Shown in pieces: positions 45,661-57,675 of a DNA stretch of 64,000 nt (positions within the stretch are counted from its first letter, which is position 1; each line of letters begins with the position of its first letter). Source of the stretch: Capsicum annuum. Taxonomy: Eukaryota > Streptophyta > Magnoliopsida > Solanales > Solanaceae. The position numbers were made by a program, and so were the translations under genes. The notes below the pieces were generated by a model. That model saw nothing but the letters and a program-made list of their open reading frames with translations. It searched no databases and was not told the origin of the DNA. Location of the stretch: positions 147,999,229 to 148,063,228 of the forward strand of contig NC_061114.1 in assembly GCF_002878395.1 (NCBI RefSeq), in the 5' to 3' direction.

Positions 45661-45852
45661 ATGATGTTCTGAACACTTTCTCTTAGGAAGATATTCCAGT
45701 TGAAATCTTTGACTATTAGACTCGTAGATTGAGGAACAAAGAAGTCCCTCTAGTTAAAGTTCTTTGGCAAAATCAATCCACCAAGGGAGCTACTTGGGAA
45801 GCAGAATCAGATATGCGTACCAAGTATCCCCACCTCTTCTTCGCCAACTAAG
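45661..45852 (+). pseudogene. Chromodomain-like C-terminus of Chr3
   Basis: Reads EDIPVEIFDY, then TAG at 45717 where the family has Gln, then TRRLRNKEVPLVKVLWQNQSTKGATWEAESDMRTKYPHLFF. This is the chromodomain-like module of Tekay/Del chromoviruses. It ends in a normal position at the TAA at 45849, followed by about 390 bp of 3' UTR. Confidence 0.85.
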
Positions 45853-46225
45853 ATCAAGCTCAAGGTAACACTTCTCCGTAAGTTTAATCAGTTTCATGTT
45901 CAGATTTCATCACAAACTTGATATGTTGTTTCATGCTCATGTTCCCATTATAAAATTGGTATCAAGTACCATTACATATTTAGTCATGCATCAGCCCAGT
46001 TATATAATTATGAATTTTCATTGTGAGAAACACAGTTCATCATAACACTCAGTTATGCATTCATGAATTAGTTATACATAAATAAAATATCCATGTTCAG
46101 CATTATATGTTCAGTTTGTCAGTCACGTTAGTCATTAGATCATGTTCTAGTTATTCCTTTTCAGTATGTATGTCATTTGTCTTTTCTCTCCTCTCAGTTA
46201 GTCTCATTCTAGGATGAATGTTCTC
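45853..46225 (+). mobile_element. Chr3 3' untranslated region
   Basis: AT-rich, GTTCAG/CAGTTA-repeat-rich spacer with no ORF. Ends with TCTCATTCTAGGATGAATG (46203-46220), the decayed 'attcgaggatgaatg' word that precedes the polypurine tract in this lineage. Confidence 0.7.
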
Positions 46226-46235
46226 AAGGGGGAGA
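46226..46235 (+). other. Polypurine tract of Chr3
   Basis: AAGGGGGAGA just before ATAT and the TGTAATATCC start of the 3' LTR. Confidence 0.8.
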
Positions 46236-46238
46236 TAT

Positions 46239-48642
46239 TGTAATATCCCATACTTTTCCTAGCTAATTTCATCTCAAGAATGTCTAGAATTATATTATAA
46301 ATTTAATGATGGTTATTCCATAAGGAATTTTCAATATTTTTACTTTTATCATGTGGGAAATTCAATAAGCTTTCTATCGATAAAAAATTCGCCCAAATCC
46401 GATAACCGAATCAGAAGTTATGACTATTTCAAGTTCCCATAGTAAAACAGCACCATATTAGTCAGTGGTACACCACACCACAAGAGGAAAGAGCATTAGG
46501 AAAATTTCAGTAGGGGACCGTGATTATGGCGCATTGCACCAGGGTACAGATCTAGAATTGTCCATTTTTCAGAGTATCAGTGCTATTTTCCCTGTGCCGC
46601 GCCAAAGTTTCAGATCGCAAAAGAAGGGGGCAATGCGATGTCTCCGTGTCGTGCGATCCCTCAGTTTCCTAATTTTCAAATTCAAGGGACACGGCGTGAT
46701 AGCACTGGGTCACCCCAGGGGTTCAATTTCCCAACCCTATTTAAGCCCATTAACACGTGATTCAGCCATTTTTCATCCACAATATACTAGTTTCTCTCAA
46801 AATCCTCTCAAGAAAAACCTAGGGCTTTTCATAGAAAATTTATAATCAAGAATTTCCTCCGTCACTCCTTACGAAATCATGAACTAAGGTATGCATAGTG
46901 TTTATTCATGGACTTCTTTCATCCATGAATCCCAAGAATCTCTTTTCTAAGTTTAAGTTTATGGATTTCTTTATGAATTTCATGTTGGGTTTGTTTTGTT
47001 TATGTTGAGAATGATCAATTGAATTCAAATCCATGTTGGGTGATCAATTTTATGTGGAATTGATTAGTATAAATGTATATTCATGGGAACCTATGAATAC
47101 AACCTAGATGATAAAATTAGAGATGAATCGTGATGATTAATTATTGTATAATGTTGTCTACATATACTATGCCTACCATGTGTTTGATTAAGTGCCTAGA
47201 TGATGGAACAATGACCAACTACAATGATATCATGAAATCCCCATGTTTGTGCAAGTTTTGCCTTTCATATGTTTTGATGGAATAGTTCTATAAATGTATT
47301 ATGGATTATGATGTTAGTTATATGTTCAAGTAAGTTATGCTTGGTCAGTTTTATTTCCATCAAGTCCTGGGGGTACTTCTACCCAAACTATTAATTGTGT
47401 GCCTAGAGCCATGTCAAGTTTCCACGATACTCTCATGAACTCAGTCAGTTGTCAGATATTAATAATATTCCGCCATTCAACGGAATTCAGTAACCCAGTC
47501 TATGTTTAGTTCATTAATTATGTTCAGTGTCTATTCAGATGGGGGTAGAAATTAGCACCGAGTGAACCTAAGGATGGGAACCCATCTGTTATATGACAGT
47601 GTGATTCTTAGAAGTAATCCTTGCATTCCAAAACTATTTATCTAGCATAGGTTGAGACATCATAGCCTGTTATATGAGGGTAGATGAGGTGGTTTAGCCT
47701 GCTATATGAAGATTCCCACCATAGTCACTAGAGTAACGTGTTATATTAAGGTTACTCGCATGTTGTCCTTACCAGTGGCACGGTATTAACACCCTTCCCA
47801 TCAGGGTATAGATTATACCCCAATTCTGCTATAATGCATCATTTGGGGCATGTCGGATAGATGACTACGTTCCACAGTCTCAGTATCACTCTCAGTAATA
47901 GAACTTAGATAGTTTTTTAGATTCAGGACTGTCCGATACAGTTAACACAGAAACAGTATGGAAATCATATAGTTTCATCAGATTCAGGACTGTCAAATCT
48001 AGTCACTCATGTTATCAGTTACATTAATGTTCAGTAATGATGTTATCATACTATTAGTGTTAGTTGTTATGTCTCATGCATGTATTCTCACGCTTATGAT
48101 AGCTAGTTAGTTATTATTACTGTTCATGCATATGAACCCCATGCATTCATCCTACCTTACATACATACCAGTACTCTCAAAGTACTGATGCATTTGCACT
48201 ATAGTGTCTTATACCATAGGTTCAGAGACACGAGCTCCAGATTAGTAGTAGATTCCAGTTTCAACAGTCAGAGTTAGAAGTGAGTCCTCATCATTCGAGG
48301 ACATGATTATTCTAATCTCATTAATTAGTTTATTAGTTCAAGTTAGTTAGAGACATGTCCCATCTACTCCTTACTCAGATAGTTCTGTTAGTTAGAGGAT
48401 TTCTAGACTATCATGTTCAGACAGTTATTTCAGTTGCTTTTGGTATTTCATACCTCATCCAAAAGTTATATTTTATCAGTTATGTTATAGTATTGAACCT
48501 TATGGCCATTTAGTTCATGTTTCCACCTTATAAAGTATTTTATACAGTATACAGGTACAGATATCAGTCATGGGTTAGCTTATTGTCCTTTAGGGTCATG
48601 AGCACCATGTAGCATTCCAGGTACCAGATTCAGGGCATTACA
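46239..48642 (+). mobile_element. 3' LTR of Chr3
   Basis: Begins TGTAATATCCCATAC and ends GGGCATTACA, 2,404 bp, followed by the GATAT duplication. U3 has CpG words (GGCGCATTGCACCAGGG, TGCCGCGCC, CAATGCGATG; 46520-46640). A TATA-like CTATTTAAG lies at 46738, about 60 bp before the start of the likely leader. The ORF 46465-46845 spans U3 and the TATA region and is not a gene. Confidence 0.9.
46738..46746 (+). promoter_or_regulatory. Candidate LTR TATA box (Chr3)
   Basis: CTATTTAAG downstream of the U3 CpG-word cluster. The 5' LTR has CTTATTAAG at 39093, a weakened form. Confidence 0.4.
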
Positions 48643-48647
48643 GATAT
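48643..48647. repeat. Target-site duplication of Chr3, right
   Basis: GATAT directly after the terminal CA of the 3' LTR; identical to 38595-38599. Confidence 0.9.
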
Positions 48648-49215
48648 CCACATTCCTAATCTTTTACTGATGATACCCGGATCATAGATCGATCTTAGAG
48701 AAGAATTTGGCACTATGAAGATGGTCAAAAAGATCTTCAATTCTTGGAAAAGGATACTTATTCTTTGAGGTCACTTTATTCAGTTGCAACTACTTAATAC
48801 ACATTTTAAGGTAACTAACCATCTTATGCACCAATAACAATGGTGCCTCCTATGGGGACACTCTAGGACAGATGAAACCTTTTTCTAAAAGATATTTTAA
48901 TTGCTCCCTGAGTTCTTTCATCTGTGATGGAACCATTCTCCAAATAGAAATAGAATTTGGAAGAGTGTCTAGAACAATATAAATCCCAAAATCAATATGT
49001 CTATTGGGAGGGACACCAGAAAGGTCATCAGGGAAGAGATATGATATGAATAACCTCCCTAGGTGCAAGGAAACCACCTTCATACTTAATAACTGACTCA
49101 TAGGGAATTTAAACATGACCGTATAGGTTCGACTATCTAAAGAAGCATAGCATGAGTAAAACCTGTCCATTCCCAGAATAATATCAAAGTCAACCATGTC
49201 TAACTCTATCAGGTC
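48643..49215 (-). pseudogene. Protease end and RT start of Chr2
   Basis: The frame 49197-48850 reads DFDIILGMDRFYSCYASLDSRT (protease C-terminal landmark; usual GMDWL), then DDLSGVPPNRHIDFGI and the MKELREQLKYLLEKGFI helix, ending at a TAG (complement of 48850-48852) that replaces the Trp of SPWGAP. It resumes [42 protein letters not shown]-stop-SGYHQ, and VDI at 48643. The next codons are at 38599 across Chr3. Confidence 0.85.
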
Positions 49216-50754
49216 TACCAGAGTTTTTTTTTGCTACCAACAAATACCACACAGTCCCTATAGGCTCTTCTAACAAATACAGAGTCTCCTATAGGGGTAG
49301 CAATTAAAAAAAGGCTCCGACAGACACTCAAGACATAGAAAAATGTAAAGCCATAATTGGGTCACCTAAGAGTGAGAGGACCCAGATCAAGCAAATAATA
49401 AATATTACGGGAAAAGAGTTCCAACATACAAATAACAATATTTGGATTCCTCTGACTTTGGATGAGTAGTGAGAGCATATAAACGATTTCAACTAGTACC
49501 CAAGCCACACGTAGAACCCCTTAGTACTAGAGTTGATAAAGAGGTAACAAAAACATTGTTTTTCTTATAAGTAATTCTAGAGGGACAATCCCGTTGCATA
49601 TGCCCTATCTGACCACACATAAACCATCAGTTCCTCCCCTTCTCAAACTGACCATGATGATACTGACCATAAAATCTATAAAAATAGGAGAATGTTGCTA
49701 ACTGGGCCCCACTAGCTTGAGATTAGGCACCCTATACCTATAGGCATCACTACCCTAAAAGTAACGATCACCAAACAACTTTGGGTAAGGAGCACTAGCC
49801 GTCAAATAGGAATTAGGACTCTTCCAGCTCTTCTTCTTAGATAACTTTCCACTCAACTGTTGGTCTCCACCCAGTTTTGAATACTAGAATTTTTGACTCT
49901 GTCTATCAATAATCTCAGCCTAGTTCTTTTTCTCCTCTTTGACCTACTGCATATACACAACCAATCTAGAGATGTTTGTGTCTTAGTTCAACAATGCACC
50001 CTTACTCTTAAAAATAAACTTATGATACAATCCTATAGTGAACTTTCTCATCAGGGCCCTCATATTAGATATAATTAGGATCATACCTAGATAACTAAAG
50101 GAATTTTAAAGGATACTCCTTGACTATCATTCTTCCTTGCTTTCAGTTAAAAAATTTCTCCCCCTTTTGCTTCCCTCAACTCTTATGGAAAGAAGCAATC
50201 CATAAAGGCACTAGGGAAATCATCCTACAAGGAAGAAGTAGCATCCTCGCCTCTCAACTATTCTTACTCTTCATACCATTTATCATCCATAGACTACAAT
50301 ACATAGGTAGCAAACTCTACCATTCAACATTTGAAGCATGCATAACTCAAAATATTTTCTATATCTCATCAGTAAAACTTTGAGGATCCTCTTCAACCGT
50401 TGTACCAGTAAACATTAGAGGATGCAACCTTATATATTTGTCAACTTTATTGACCTTGGACAAACCCATAGAAGCACCAGCAAAACCTGACTATTGTGAC
50501 AGGGATATCACCATTTGAGTCAATAAGTTAATGGAGCGATGAAACTTAGCATTAGTAACCTCTCCAAGAGGAAATTTAGTATGGTTGTCACCCTCAAGAG
50601 CAAGATTAGTGGGTACATGTGGGACTCTATGAGGAAATCTAGATGAAGGGACCCTTGACAGATTCTAGACCCTAGGAATTGGAAAAGCTCTATCCATATT
50701 GTCCTCAAATAGGACAAAAGATTTCACACGAATATTAGATTTTCTTAGAGGCAT
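49216..50754 (-). pseudogene. gag (and protease start) of Chr2
   Basis: Starts MPLRKSNIRV at the ATG complementing 50752-50754, about 190 bp after the primer site. Features in order: acidic/proline N-terminus, LLTQMV near 50530, MFTGTTVEEDPQSFTDEI near 50420-50365, a decayed capsid, and a nucleocapsid zinc knuckle near 49622-49580, FMCGQIGHMQRDCPS (C-x2-C spacing partly lost). The protease N-terminus (about 49560-49220) follows. Many stops. The plus-strand ORFs 49893-50078 and 50120-50383 are antisense shadows of gag. Confidence 0.8.
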
Positions 50755-50948
50755 GATCGGAAAGATAAGCAAACAAATATTTGAAGGATTAAAGACAATA
50801 GAATTTATAACTCGAAATTGAGCAACAAAAAAGGGAAACATTCCTAAATGTCTCGTAGCCTATCCCTTATAAGTGTGGCATGCTACATACCCATAAAAGA
50901 GACTCTACTTAACATAGCATTGTGGACACCCAATTGACCATGAACCTA

Positions 50949-50962
50949 GACTCTGATACTAA
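50949..50962 (-). other. tRNA-iMet primer-binding site (Chr2)
   Basis: The minus strand reads TTAGTATCAGAGTC, corresponding to TTGGTATCAGAGCC, three bases inside the 5' LTR end. Confidence 0.8.
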
Positions 50963-50965
50963 CTT

Positions 50966-53188
50966 TGATATGACCCGAAAAAGGCCTTGCCTATGATGGG
51001 TATCTTAATTCCCACATGGATAGGAGATCACCCCCTCTTTCTAACCTAGTCATCTCAATAACCTTAAGAGTTGGATGAATTCCTAGCATATAACAAGATA
51101 ATATATATCGATACTAATATTTATGCATGCAATGTCCAAACCAATCATCAATGACTAGACAACCGTCCACCATCGAAACAACCCACCAAAATACACACCC
51201 AAGTCCATAATAATCCAACAAAGCCTATATAAATCTAAAGTCAATAAATTATTAGGAGATGCCCCCAATAATATCCAAAACAAAAGTCTAGGACATATAA
51301 TATAAGGACCATGAAATAAATCCTTCCAAAATATGGAAACTCAAGACTTCAATGTCAACTCACGAACCACTCGAACACATGATAACTCTGTAGTAGAAGT
51401 AGAAAAAGTTATGTTGTTGTCTTACATAGGGATACAATGTTCAGAGATGACTAATGGTTAGAGCGCTAGCATGTAACTCAGGGATAGAGAAATACAATAA
51501 TGTCATCATTCAAAACCAAATAAAATAACAAAATCTAATCTCATTTATATATATATATCATGCCGAGGTAGGGAACAATGCTTAGAATAAATTTTAAAAA
51601 ACATTAACTTGGGATATGTAGCATAGCCATCATATAATAAGGCACCCGCCAGCTATATGGTCCCAGATCTCCCCTATCTGGAAGGGCCCAATGAATTTAT
51701 CCACACAGACTAAAGAATAAATATGTTCGTATATGCCTCTATTTGGGACCCAAACCTCCTAGCATAATCAATGTAACTTAAGAACCAATGTATACAATAT
51801 GGAGGACTCTAACCTCCCATTCATAAATTTATTCGGGGACTTGAACCTCTCAGTTTGACATACACCCATAATAGCTACTGCGGTTTCTAGTGTTAGTCCT
51901 TCTAACTCCACTTTCACGGAAAGGATAAACATCCTACTTTAAAGCCCAATCAAAACACCCATCACTCATATACAACCATAAATCAAATTACATACCAAAA
52001 TCATCCCATTTGTATACTCATGCGAACCCCACTTGAAAGTGTTCAACATGCCAAGACATTATTTATCAACTTTGTAACTGAAACCCATTGTCTAAAGAAA
52101 GACATCAATCCAATTCAACATTTAGGGGCTCAAACCCATTTATTTAATTAAACCACCAAGGTTACCATTCAAATAAATTTATAACCACCAGGGCTTTTAT
52201 GGAACCACCATGTCTTTGTTCAAACATAATTTAACATGTGAAATAATTATTCTCTTATACATTATCACAAACAGGTTGAGGGCATGGCATTATCAAACCA
52301 TTATTCAACCCAAAACCATCAAATTATGGTTAACCATAACCCCCTAGTTAAATAATAATTCCCAAGCACCCGCATATGCAAAACCACTACTAAAACATGA
52401 ATAAACACAATTTAAACCATGAGAAGTCCATGTTCAATAATTTGCAACCAACCCCACAACTATGATTTTCAAAACAACCATTAATAATTTATCAACAATG
52501 TCTAAAAATATGATTTTAGTGAACTAACAATGAAGGAAGAGTGACATGCTTGAGTTATAAATATTCACGAAGAGAATTTGATGTTTAAACCTCTAGATGA
52601 CTACCTTAAAGAAACCCTAGGCTAATATTTCTTGAAAAGTTTTGGAAAGAGTTTGATAGTGTTTTAGTCTTTCTAAGTGTAGAATGAATTTCCAACAATT
52701 TTTATAATACGTGGAGTCTTAAGGGCTTAGGGTAGAAAATTTCCACAATACGCTCATCTTAAAGCTATTGAAAACTCGCAGGTGTGTACGAGTTGACCCT
52801 CAAAGCCATCACCACAATATACGAGTGGTCCTTCAAGACGTCACTAGATTCGAAGGTTGGACACCATATTCTATCATACATATGACTCTCTTTCCAAACT
52901 CATCACAATACTATATGACTAAAATAATCAATTTGTATCCAAGGCAGAACATTAAGGGCTAGGCATTGGACAACTTATGCTTAGCCCTACCCTCTCTTCA
53001 TATCACCATACAACTTGTATGGTGCCTCTCCGTAATAGGATATAATTTGGAAAACAACACACTATCGAACACACAACTAGGGTCCCTATAACTATTACAA
53101 TAGCATATGACTTGTGGTGTGAGTCATATGATAAATCGAAAGTCCAAGAATTGAGAAATGTACAAAGGCTAAAATTTGGGCTATTTCA
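50966..53188 (-). mobile_element. 5' LTR of Chr2
   Basis: Plus-strand limits TGATATGACCCG ... GGGCTATTTCA. At 2,223 bp it equals the solo LTR at 8599-10827 within 6 bp. It matches the 3' LTR at 33960-35930 in order. AATATATATATATATC-type TA repeats lie near 51545-51560. The right flank TTCTACCC continues Ath4 integrase. No matching 5-bp duplication is visible at the left flank (AACTT), probably because of age. Confidence 0.8.
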
Positions 53189-53790
53189 TTCTACCCATTT
53201 GGAGACATAATAAACCTCCACAAATATATACTTTGATAATAAAAGAGATAGAAAAAGGGACCATAAACTCAATTCCACATATGTCAAAAAGTTCAACTTC
53301 AGGTTTTGGTTTAAGGGGCCTTTCATGACCTAACGAGATGCCACCGTGTATTCAACATTGGTGCAATGCTTTTACCCACTCAATGGCATCCTTATTAATG
53401 TTAGGCCAATAATAACCACATTGGAGAACTTTGGCAGCGATCAAATTCCCCCATCGTGACCACCAAAAGGTAAAGAGTGATATACTTTAAGTATATCCAT
53501 CATTTAAACTTCCATAATGCAATGCCTAATCACGCCATCCGTGTATTCTCAAAATCGAAAGGGTGCATCCCAAAAATAATTTTTTACATCAAATAAAAAC
53601 TATTTCCTTCAATGATATTGAAGCTCCTCAGGGAGTACACCACTCATCACATAATTTGTATAGTCAGCATACAACAATGTAATTTTCCCAAAGAATTACA
53701 TGACTAACTCATCGAGAAAAATATCATCAATCTCAATATGACCATGCTTTTCATGATTACCCTCAAGATGCGAAAAATGGTCGGCCATTT
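53189..53790 (-). pseudogene. Integrase of Ath4, N-terminal part
   Basis: Minus strand. Near 53445-53350 the frame reads ...KVLQCGYYWPNINKDAIEWVKALHQC, the zinc-binding region of an Athila/Tat integrase, then GHERPLKPKPEVELFDICGIEFMVPF with the catalytic Asp replaced (family FDVWGIDFMGPF: Asp to Glu at 'GIE'). It ends near YICGGLLCLQMGR at the Chr2 LTR, and continues at 33959. Confidence 0.8.
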
Positions 53791-54130
53791 TGTTTTTAAA
53801 ACCTTTCCATCCTTAATTTTAAAATTAAATTCTTGTAGAAAAAGATCCATCTAATTAGACCTGTCTTAGATTCTTTCATTGCCATGAGATATTTAATGGC
53901 AGCATGATTTGTGTGTAACACTATTTTTGTGCCTAAAATGTAGGCACAAAACCTCTCCAAAGCATATACCACCACCAATAATTCTTGCTCGATAATGTTC
54001 TAGTTTTTTTAGCATCATTTAGGATCTTGCTTGCATAGTAGATAGGATTAAATAACTTTTCTATACGTTCACCCAACACCTCTCCTAATACATTTTTTCT
54101 TGTATCACATACCACTTCAAACATAGACGA
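53791..54130 (-). pseudogene. RNase H of Ath4
   Basis: Two overlapping frames. 54124-53933 reads FEVVCDTRKNVLGEVLGERIEKLFNPIYYASKILNDA; the first active-site Asp is present (CDTR; usual CDAS). 53978-53796 reads VVVYALERFCAYILGTKIVLHTNHAAIKYLMAMKES, where the usual HTDHAAL has Asn for Asp, so one active-site acid is lost. A frameshift joins them near 53975. Athila/Tat-type RNase H by the LGTK-V-HT-HAA word. Confidence 0.85.
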
Positions 54131-54960
54131 CTAATTCAGGGCCATAATAATAGGGGTTTATATGAGCAACTCCTTAAGACAATTAAAGGACATCAAACAT
54201 ATAGCATCAAAGTTGAATTTTTCCTCCTTTTCAAGGAGTTTACACATTGGATAAGCTATTTTGGAGAAACCACTAATAAATAGTCGGTAGAATTCAACAT
54301 GCTCGAGGAAACTCGAACACCCTTTACGGAAGTGATGGGCCAACATGTCAATTACATATACCTTAGCTAGATAAAATTGTATGCCCTTTCTCTATAACTT
54401 ATAGCAAAAAACAATACCATTCTTGAAAATAAAATGACATTTCTACTAACTTTGGACAACATTGGTTTCCACATATCCCTTGAGTACCTTGCTTAGATCC
54501 CCAAGACGTCAATCGAATGAGTTACACACCATGAAGATATCACTTGAACCCTCAACGATATCCATAAAAATTTATAACAACACCATTGGAATATTATCGG
54601 TGCATTGCGTAAGCCAAAAGGCATCCTCTTAAATGCAAATTTTCCATATGGGAAGTGAATGTTATCTTCTTTTGGTCATCCGGGGTAATACAAATTGTAT
54701 TGTAACCTGAATAGCCATCTCGAAAGAAATACTAACCTCGCCCGACCAACCTATCAAATATTTGGTCCTTAAAAGGCATAAGGAAGTGGTCCTTTATGGT
54801 ATAAGAATTCAACTTTCTATAGTCCATGCATGCCCTCCATCCCATAACCTATCAGATAGAAACAAGGTCATTCTTCTCATTTATAACCACCATAATGCCC
54901 CCTTTTTTTGGAACATATTGCACTACGCTTATCCATGTGCTATTAGAGATTTGATAGATG
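54131..54960 (-). pseudogene. Reverse transcriptase of Ath4
   Basis: Palm region in broken frames: DQIFDRLVGRG and FFRDGYSGYN (catalytic Asp region) near 54770-54700, ITPDDQKKITFTSHMENL, then a decayed MPFGLCNAP-equivalent near 54610 and a YLHGV/FMDDFSV-equivalent near 54530. The thumb frame 54346-54158 reads SSFLEHVEFYRLFISGFSKIAYPMCKLLEKEEKFNFDAICLMSFNCLKELLI, which is diagnostic for the Athila/Tat branch. The catalytic DD box cannot be read. The plus ORF 54762-55016 is an antisense shadow. Confidence 0.8.
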
Positions 54961-55207
54961 ACTCCTGGATCAAGCCATTTTCTGATTTCTTTTTTACCAA
55001 TTCTTGCATGGGGTGAGTTAGACTTCTTTGATGTTTGACACTCAGTTCATGATCTTTCTCTAGTTTTATCTTATGGTAACAAATATTGCGGGTTATTCTA
55101 AACAAATTTGTAATTGTTCATTCGATTGCTCAAATAAACTTTTTCACAACCAACTTCATTGCTTCCACTTGGTAGGTTTGAGATCACTTTCAATGATGAT
55201 GGGAAAG

Positions 55208-55870
55208 TCATCTCCAAACCCTAATAACACATATTAATGTGGGATGACAATGTATTAAACTCAACTTGAGGTGGCTCAAGAATGAAGGGCGTCGCTGGTA
55301 GATTACATGGTTCTTAGTGTAAGATCCAAGTCTCATAAAACATAGAACCACTTGATCAAATACTTTAACTTTATCTTTCTCATAGTTCCACATGACTCCT
55401 ACCAATGGGTCATCCACCAAACTTAAATCAACATAATTCATCACCTCAACATTAATGACATCAATTACCAAAACTACTTCCAAGTCCATTGGTTGATTTA
55501 TGGACTTGCCAACATTGAAATAAACCTTTTCATAATTTAGGAAAAACTTTACCTCACCATAATCTACATCCACCAATGCTCTCCCAGTATCTAAAAATGA
55601 CCTTAACAGAACAATGTGAATATCATGATCTAAAGTTCTATAAATAATTAAGAAGTCGGCCGAGAAGATTAACTGATCGACTATAACTAGCATATTATAA
55701 AGTATCTGCATAGGTTTCTTGAGGGTTTGATCATTTATTAGCAATGTCATTGTGGTAGATTTTGAATTCCCCAATCTTAGCTTGTTAATATAGTATATAG
55801 TTTTAAATTTACCCTTACTCTAAGGTCACACAAGGCCTTTGCAAACTTAAATATTCCAATGGTATATAGG
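55208..55870 (-). pseudogene. Protease of Ath4
   Basis: The active site lies near 55836-55819 as ALCDLRV (family ALCDLGA: Asp kept, Gly to Arg). After a stop the 188-codon frame 55774-55208, the longest in the window, carries STTMTLLINDQTLKKPMQIL, LIFSADFLIIYRTLDHDIHIVLLRSFLDTGRALVDVDYGEVKFFLNYEKV, which is the ILGRPFLATGRA block, then ...NQPMDLEVVLVIDVINVEVM, leading toward RT. Retroviral-type aspartic protease of the Athila lineage. Confidence 0.85.
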
Positions 55871-56735
55871 ATAATGGAAGCACTAGATTCTTTTTTTATC
55901 AATGAGGCTCAATCTAATTTCACTACAATGATGAGTTATATCTAATGTATCATCCTCAATAAGTTGGTTTTTTGAGTCAATTTCTTTCATAAACATACCG
56001 TACCCCAACATCTTTTCCAATGTTTCTATCAAAGGAGTGTTAATGAAAAGTTTGCTAAATTTATCAAGGATGTTTTTGAACTTTGCATTTTCCCCTTTTT
56101 TTCTAGAACCTTTGAGGAAAAAATGGAGAGATTATAATTAGTGTCATGAATATGTTTTCACATTCATTCTTCTTTTCATTTAAAAAGTTAGCCTCATTTG
56201 TCTTAACCTCATCCTCATTTGGCCTCTTTCTTTTCACATATTTTTGCTCATCATTTTCTTCTCACTAAGATTATCATCAAGCTCTATACCCTTGCAAAGA
56301 ATTTTCTTGCTTTGAGTGATAATAGAATTTTTTACCATACTGCTTGGCATCTGTTCATTTTGTCTTTCCATGAGCTGCATCGATATTTGATTTAATTTTT
56401 CCTCTAATAGTTGAATGGCACTTTAATAAGACTCAAATGTTTAATGTATCATAGACAAATTATTCCTTACTTTCTTTACTATCTTGTCGCCACCCTCGAC
56501 TCTAATCAAGATTTTAGAAAAAATATCTTTATTAATGCACCCCTCCTTCTCACATTGAGTCATACCTCAGTTTTCATTATTCCAACCTTGATTGTCATAT
56601 TTCCCTTGAGAGTCAACATGGAAACCCTTCGTATAAGTAGAAAACAAACTCATCTTGTTTTCATGTATCACTTCTTGCACATCTTCAGATGACTTAGTAT
56701 CCCTTGCATTTATAACATTAACTCTTTTAATAGGG
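55871..56735 (-). pseudogene. Gag C-terminus and protease linker of Ath4
   Basis: Minus frames read, from right to left, a Gln/Gly/Asn-rich linker (HVDSQGKYDNQGWNNE at 56610-56565), Lys/Glu-rich low-complexity stretches (56330-56170), and near 56120-55980 KGENAKFKNILDKFSKLFINTPLIETLEKMLGYGMFMKEI, the conserved segment just before protease in Athila Pol. Many stops. The plus ORF 56411-56692 is antisense. Confidence 0.65.
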
Positions 56736-57480
56736 GCTCACAAGACATGTTTAGTAAGAAGTTCAAGGTTTGACATCACCTTTTTCATATTTGCATCACC
56801 TTCTTCCTCTTGGAATATTTGATCTAGAAACACAAAAGATGAGGAGGGAGACCCTATGACCATCTCGACATCCTTCATATCCCAAAACGTAGCCATATTA
56901 GAGACTTTATCTAACACACTTAAAGCGACTCCATATAATGATTTATCAAAGGATCCAACGATTGAATTTTTTATTATGGATTTGATTATTTGGTACAATG
57001 CCCTATAGATATTTGGAGGACAATCTTCTCCGACCTCTTTTTGTAAGGGTATTTCATAAGGTTATCCTTAAATCTTCCCCATGGAATTGACAGAAATATA
57101 TGATATCATCCCGCAATTGTAACATCTTTGAAGGCGGTAAGTATTGATCTAAGAAAACCTCCATAAGTTTAACCCTTAAGGTGATGGACCCAATAGAAAG
57201 ATATCTTATGCACAACACCTCATCACCCATTAGCATAAATGGGAAGAGAGGAAATTGTATACACTCTTCTGATATACAAGCAATGTTGAAGGTAGCACAT
57301 ACTTCCACAAAATTCTTCAAGTAAACGTTTGTGTCTTCATGAGCTTGACCCCCTAACAAACCCTTCATATTAAGTAATTGGAGCATTACACTCGTGAAAT
57401 AAAATACTAAACTTTCCTCGGTTGGGGGAAAACGGATGACGCTAGCATAGTCTTTATTACAAAAATAATCCATAGTTACA
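56736..57480 (-). pseudogene. gag of Ath4 (capsid part)
   Basis: The frame 57473-57054 reads MDYFCNKDYASVIRFPPTEESLVFYFTSVMLQLLNMKGLLGGQAHEDTNVYLKNFVEVCATF, then FPLFPFMLMGDEV, ITLRVKLMEVFLDQYLPPSKMLQLRDDI and FCQFHGEDL. It lines up with Ath3 gag at 18530-18880. 56998-56738 continues ...SFDKSLYGVALSVLDKVSNMATFW and VMSNLELLTKHV. A frameshift and about 50 bp loss near 57050 separate them. Athila-type Gag. Confidence 0.85.
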
Positions 57481-57652
57481 ACATGTTCATATAATGAGTT
57501 ATGGATGATTCCCTCTTAACTTATCAATATTTTGAATAAATAATGATCACATAATTTAAAAAAAAAAAAACAACAACTAACTTAAATAAAAACCATTATG
57601 GATAAACTCAAAGCATGAATCAACTCCATACAAGTGAAAACTAAGTCTTTCT

Positions 57653-57670
57653 CCCCAACAACAACACTAT
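57653..57670 (-). other. Degenerate tRNA-Asp primer-binding site (Ath4)
   Basis: The minus strand reads TAGTGTTGTTGTTGGGGA, matching TGGCGCCGTTGCCGGGGA with C-to-T/A and G-to-A changes. It is directly inside the 5' LTR. Confidence 0.6.
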
Positions 57671-57675
57671 TTTTA

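Noticed and set aside
46465..46845. 126-codon plus-strand ORF at the start of the Chr3 3' LTR
   Set aside because: It covers the U3 repeat words and the TATA-like site; the corresponding 5' LTR region is not open over the same span.
52768..52962. 64-codon ORF in the Chr2 5' LTR
   Set aside because: It lies in an LTR; the partner LTR and the solo LTR do not keep it open.
33955..53193. Target-site duplication of Chr2
   Set aside because: Left flank AACTT and right flank TTCTA do not match. Continuity of the interrupted integrase still supports insertion.
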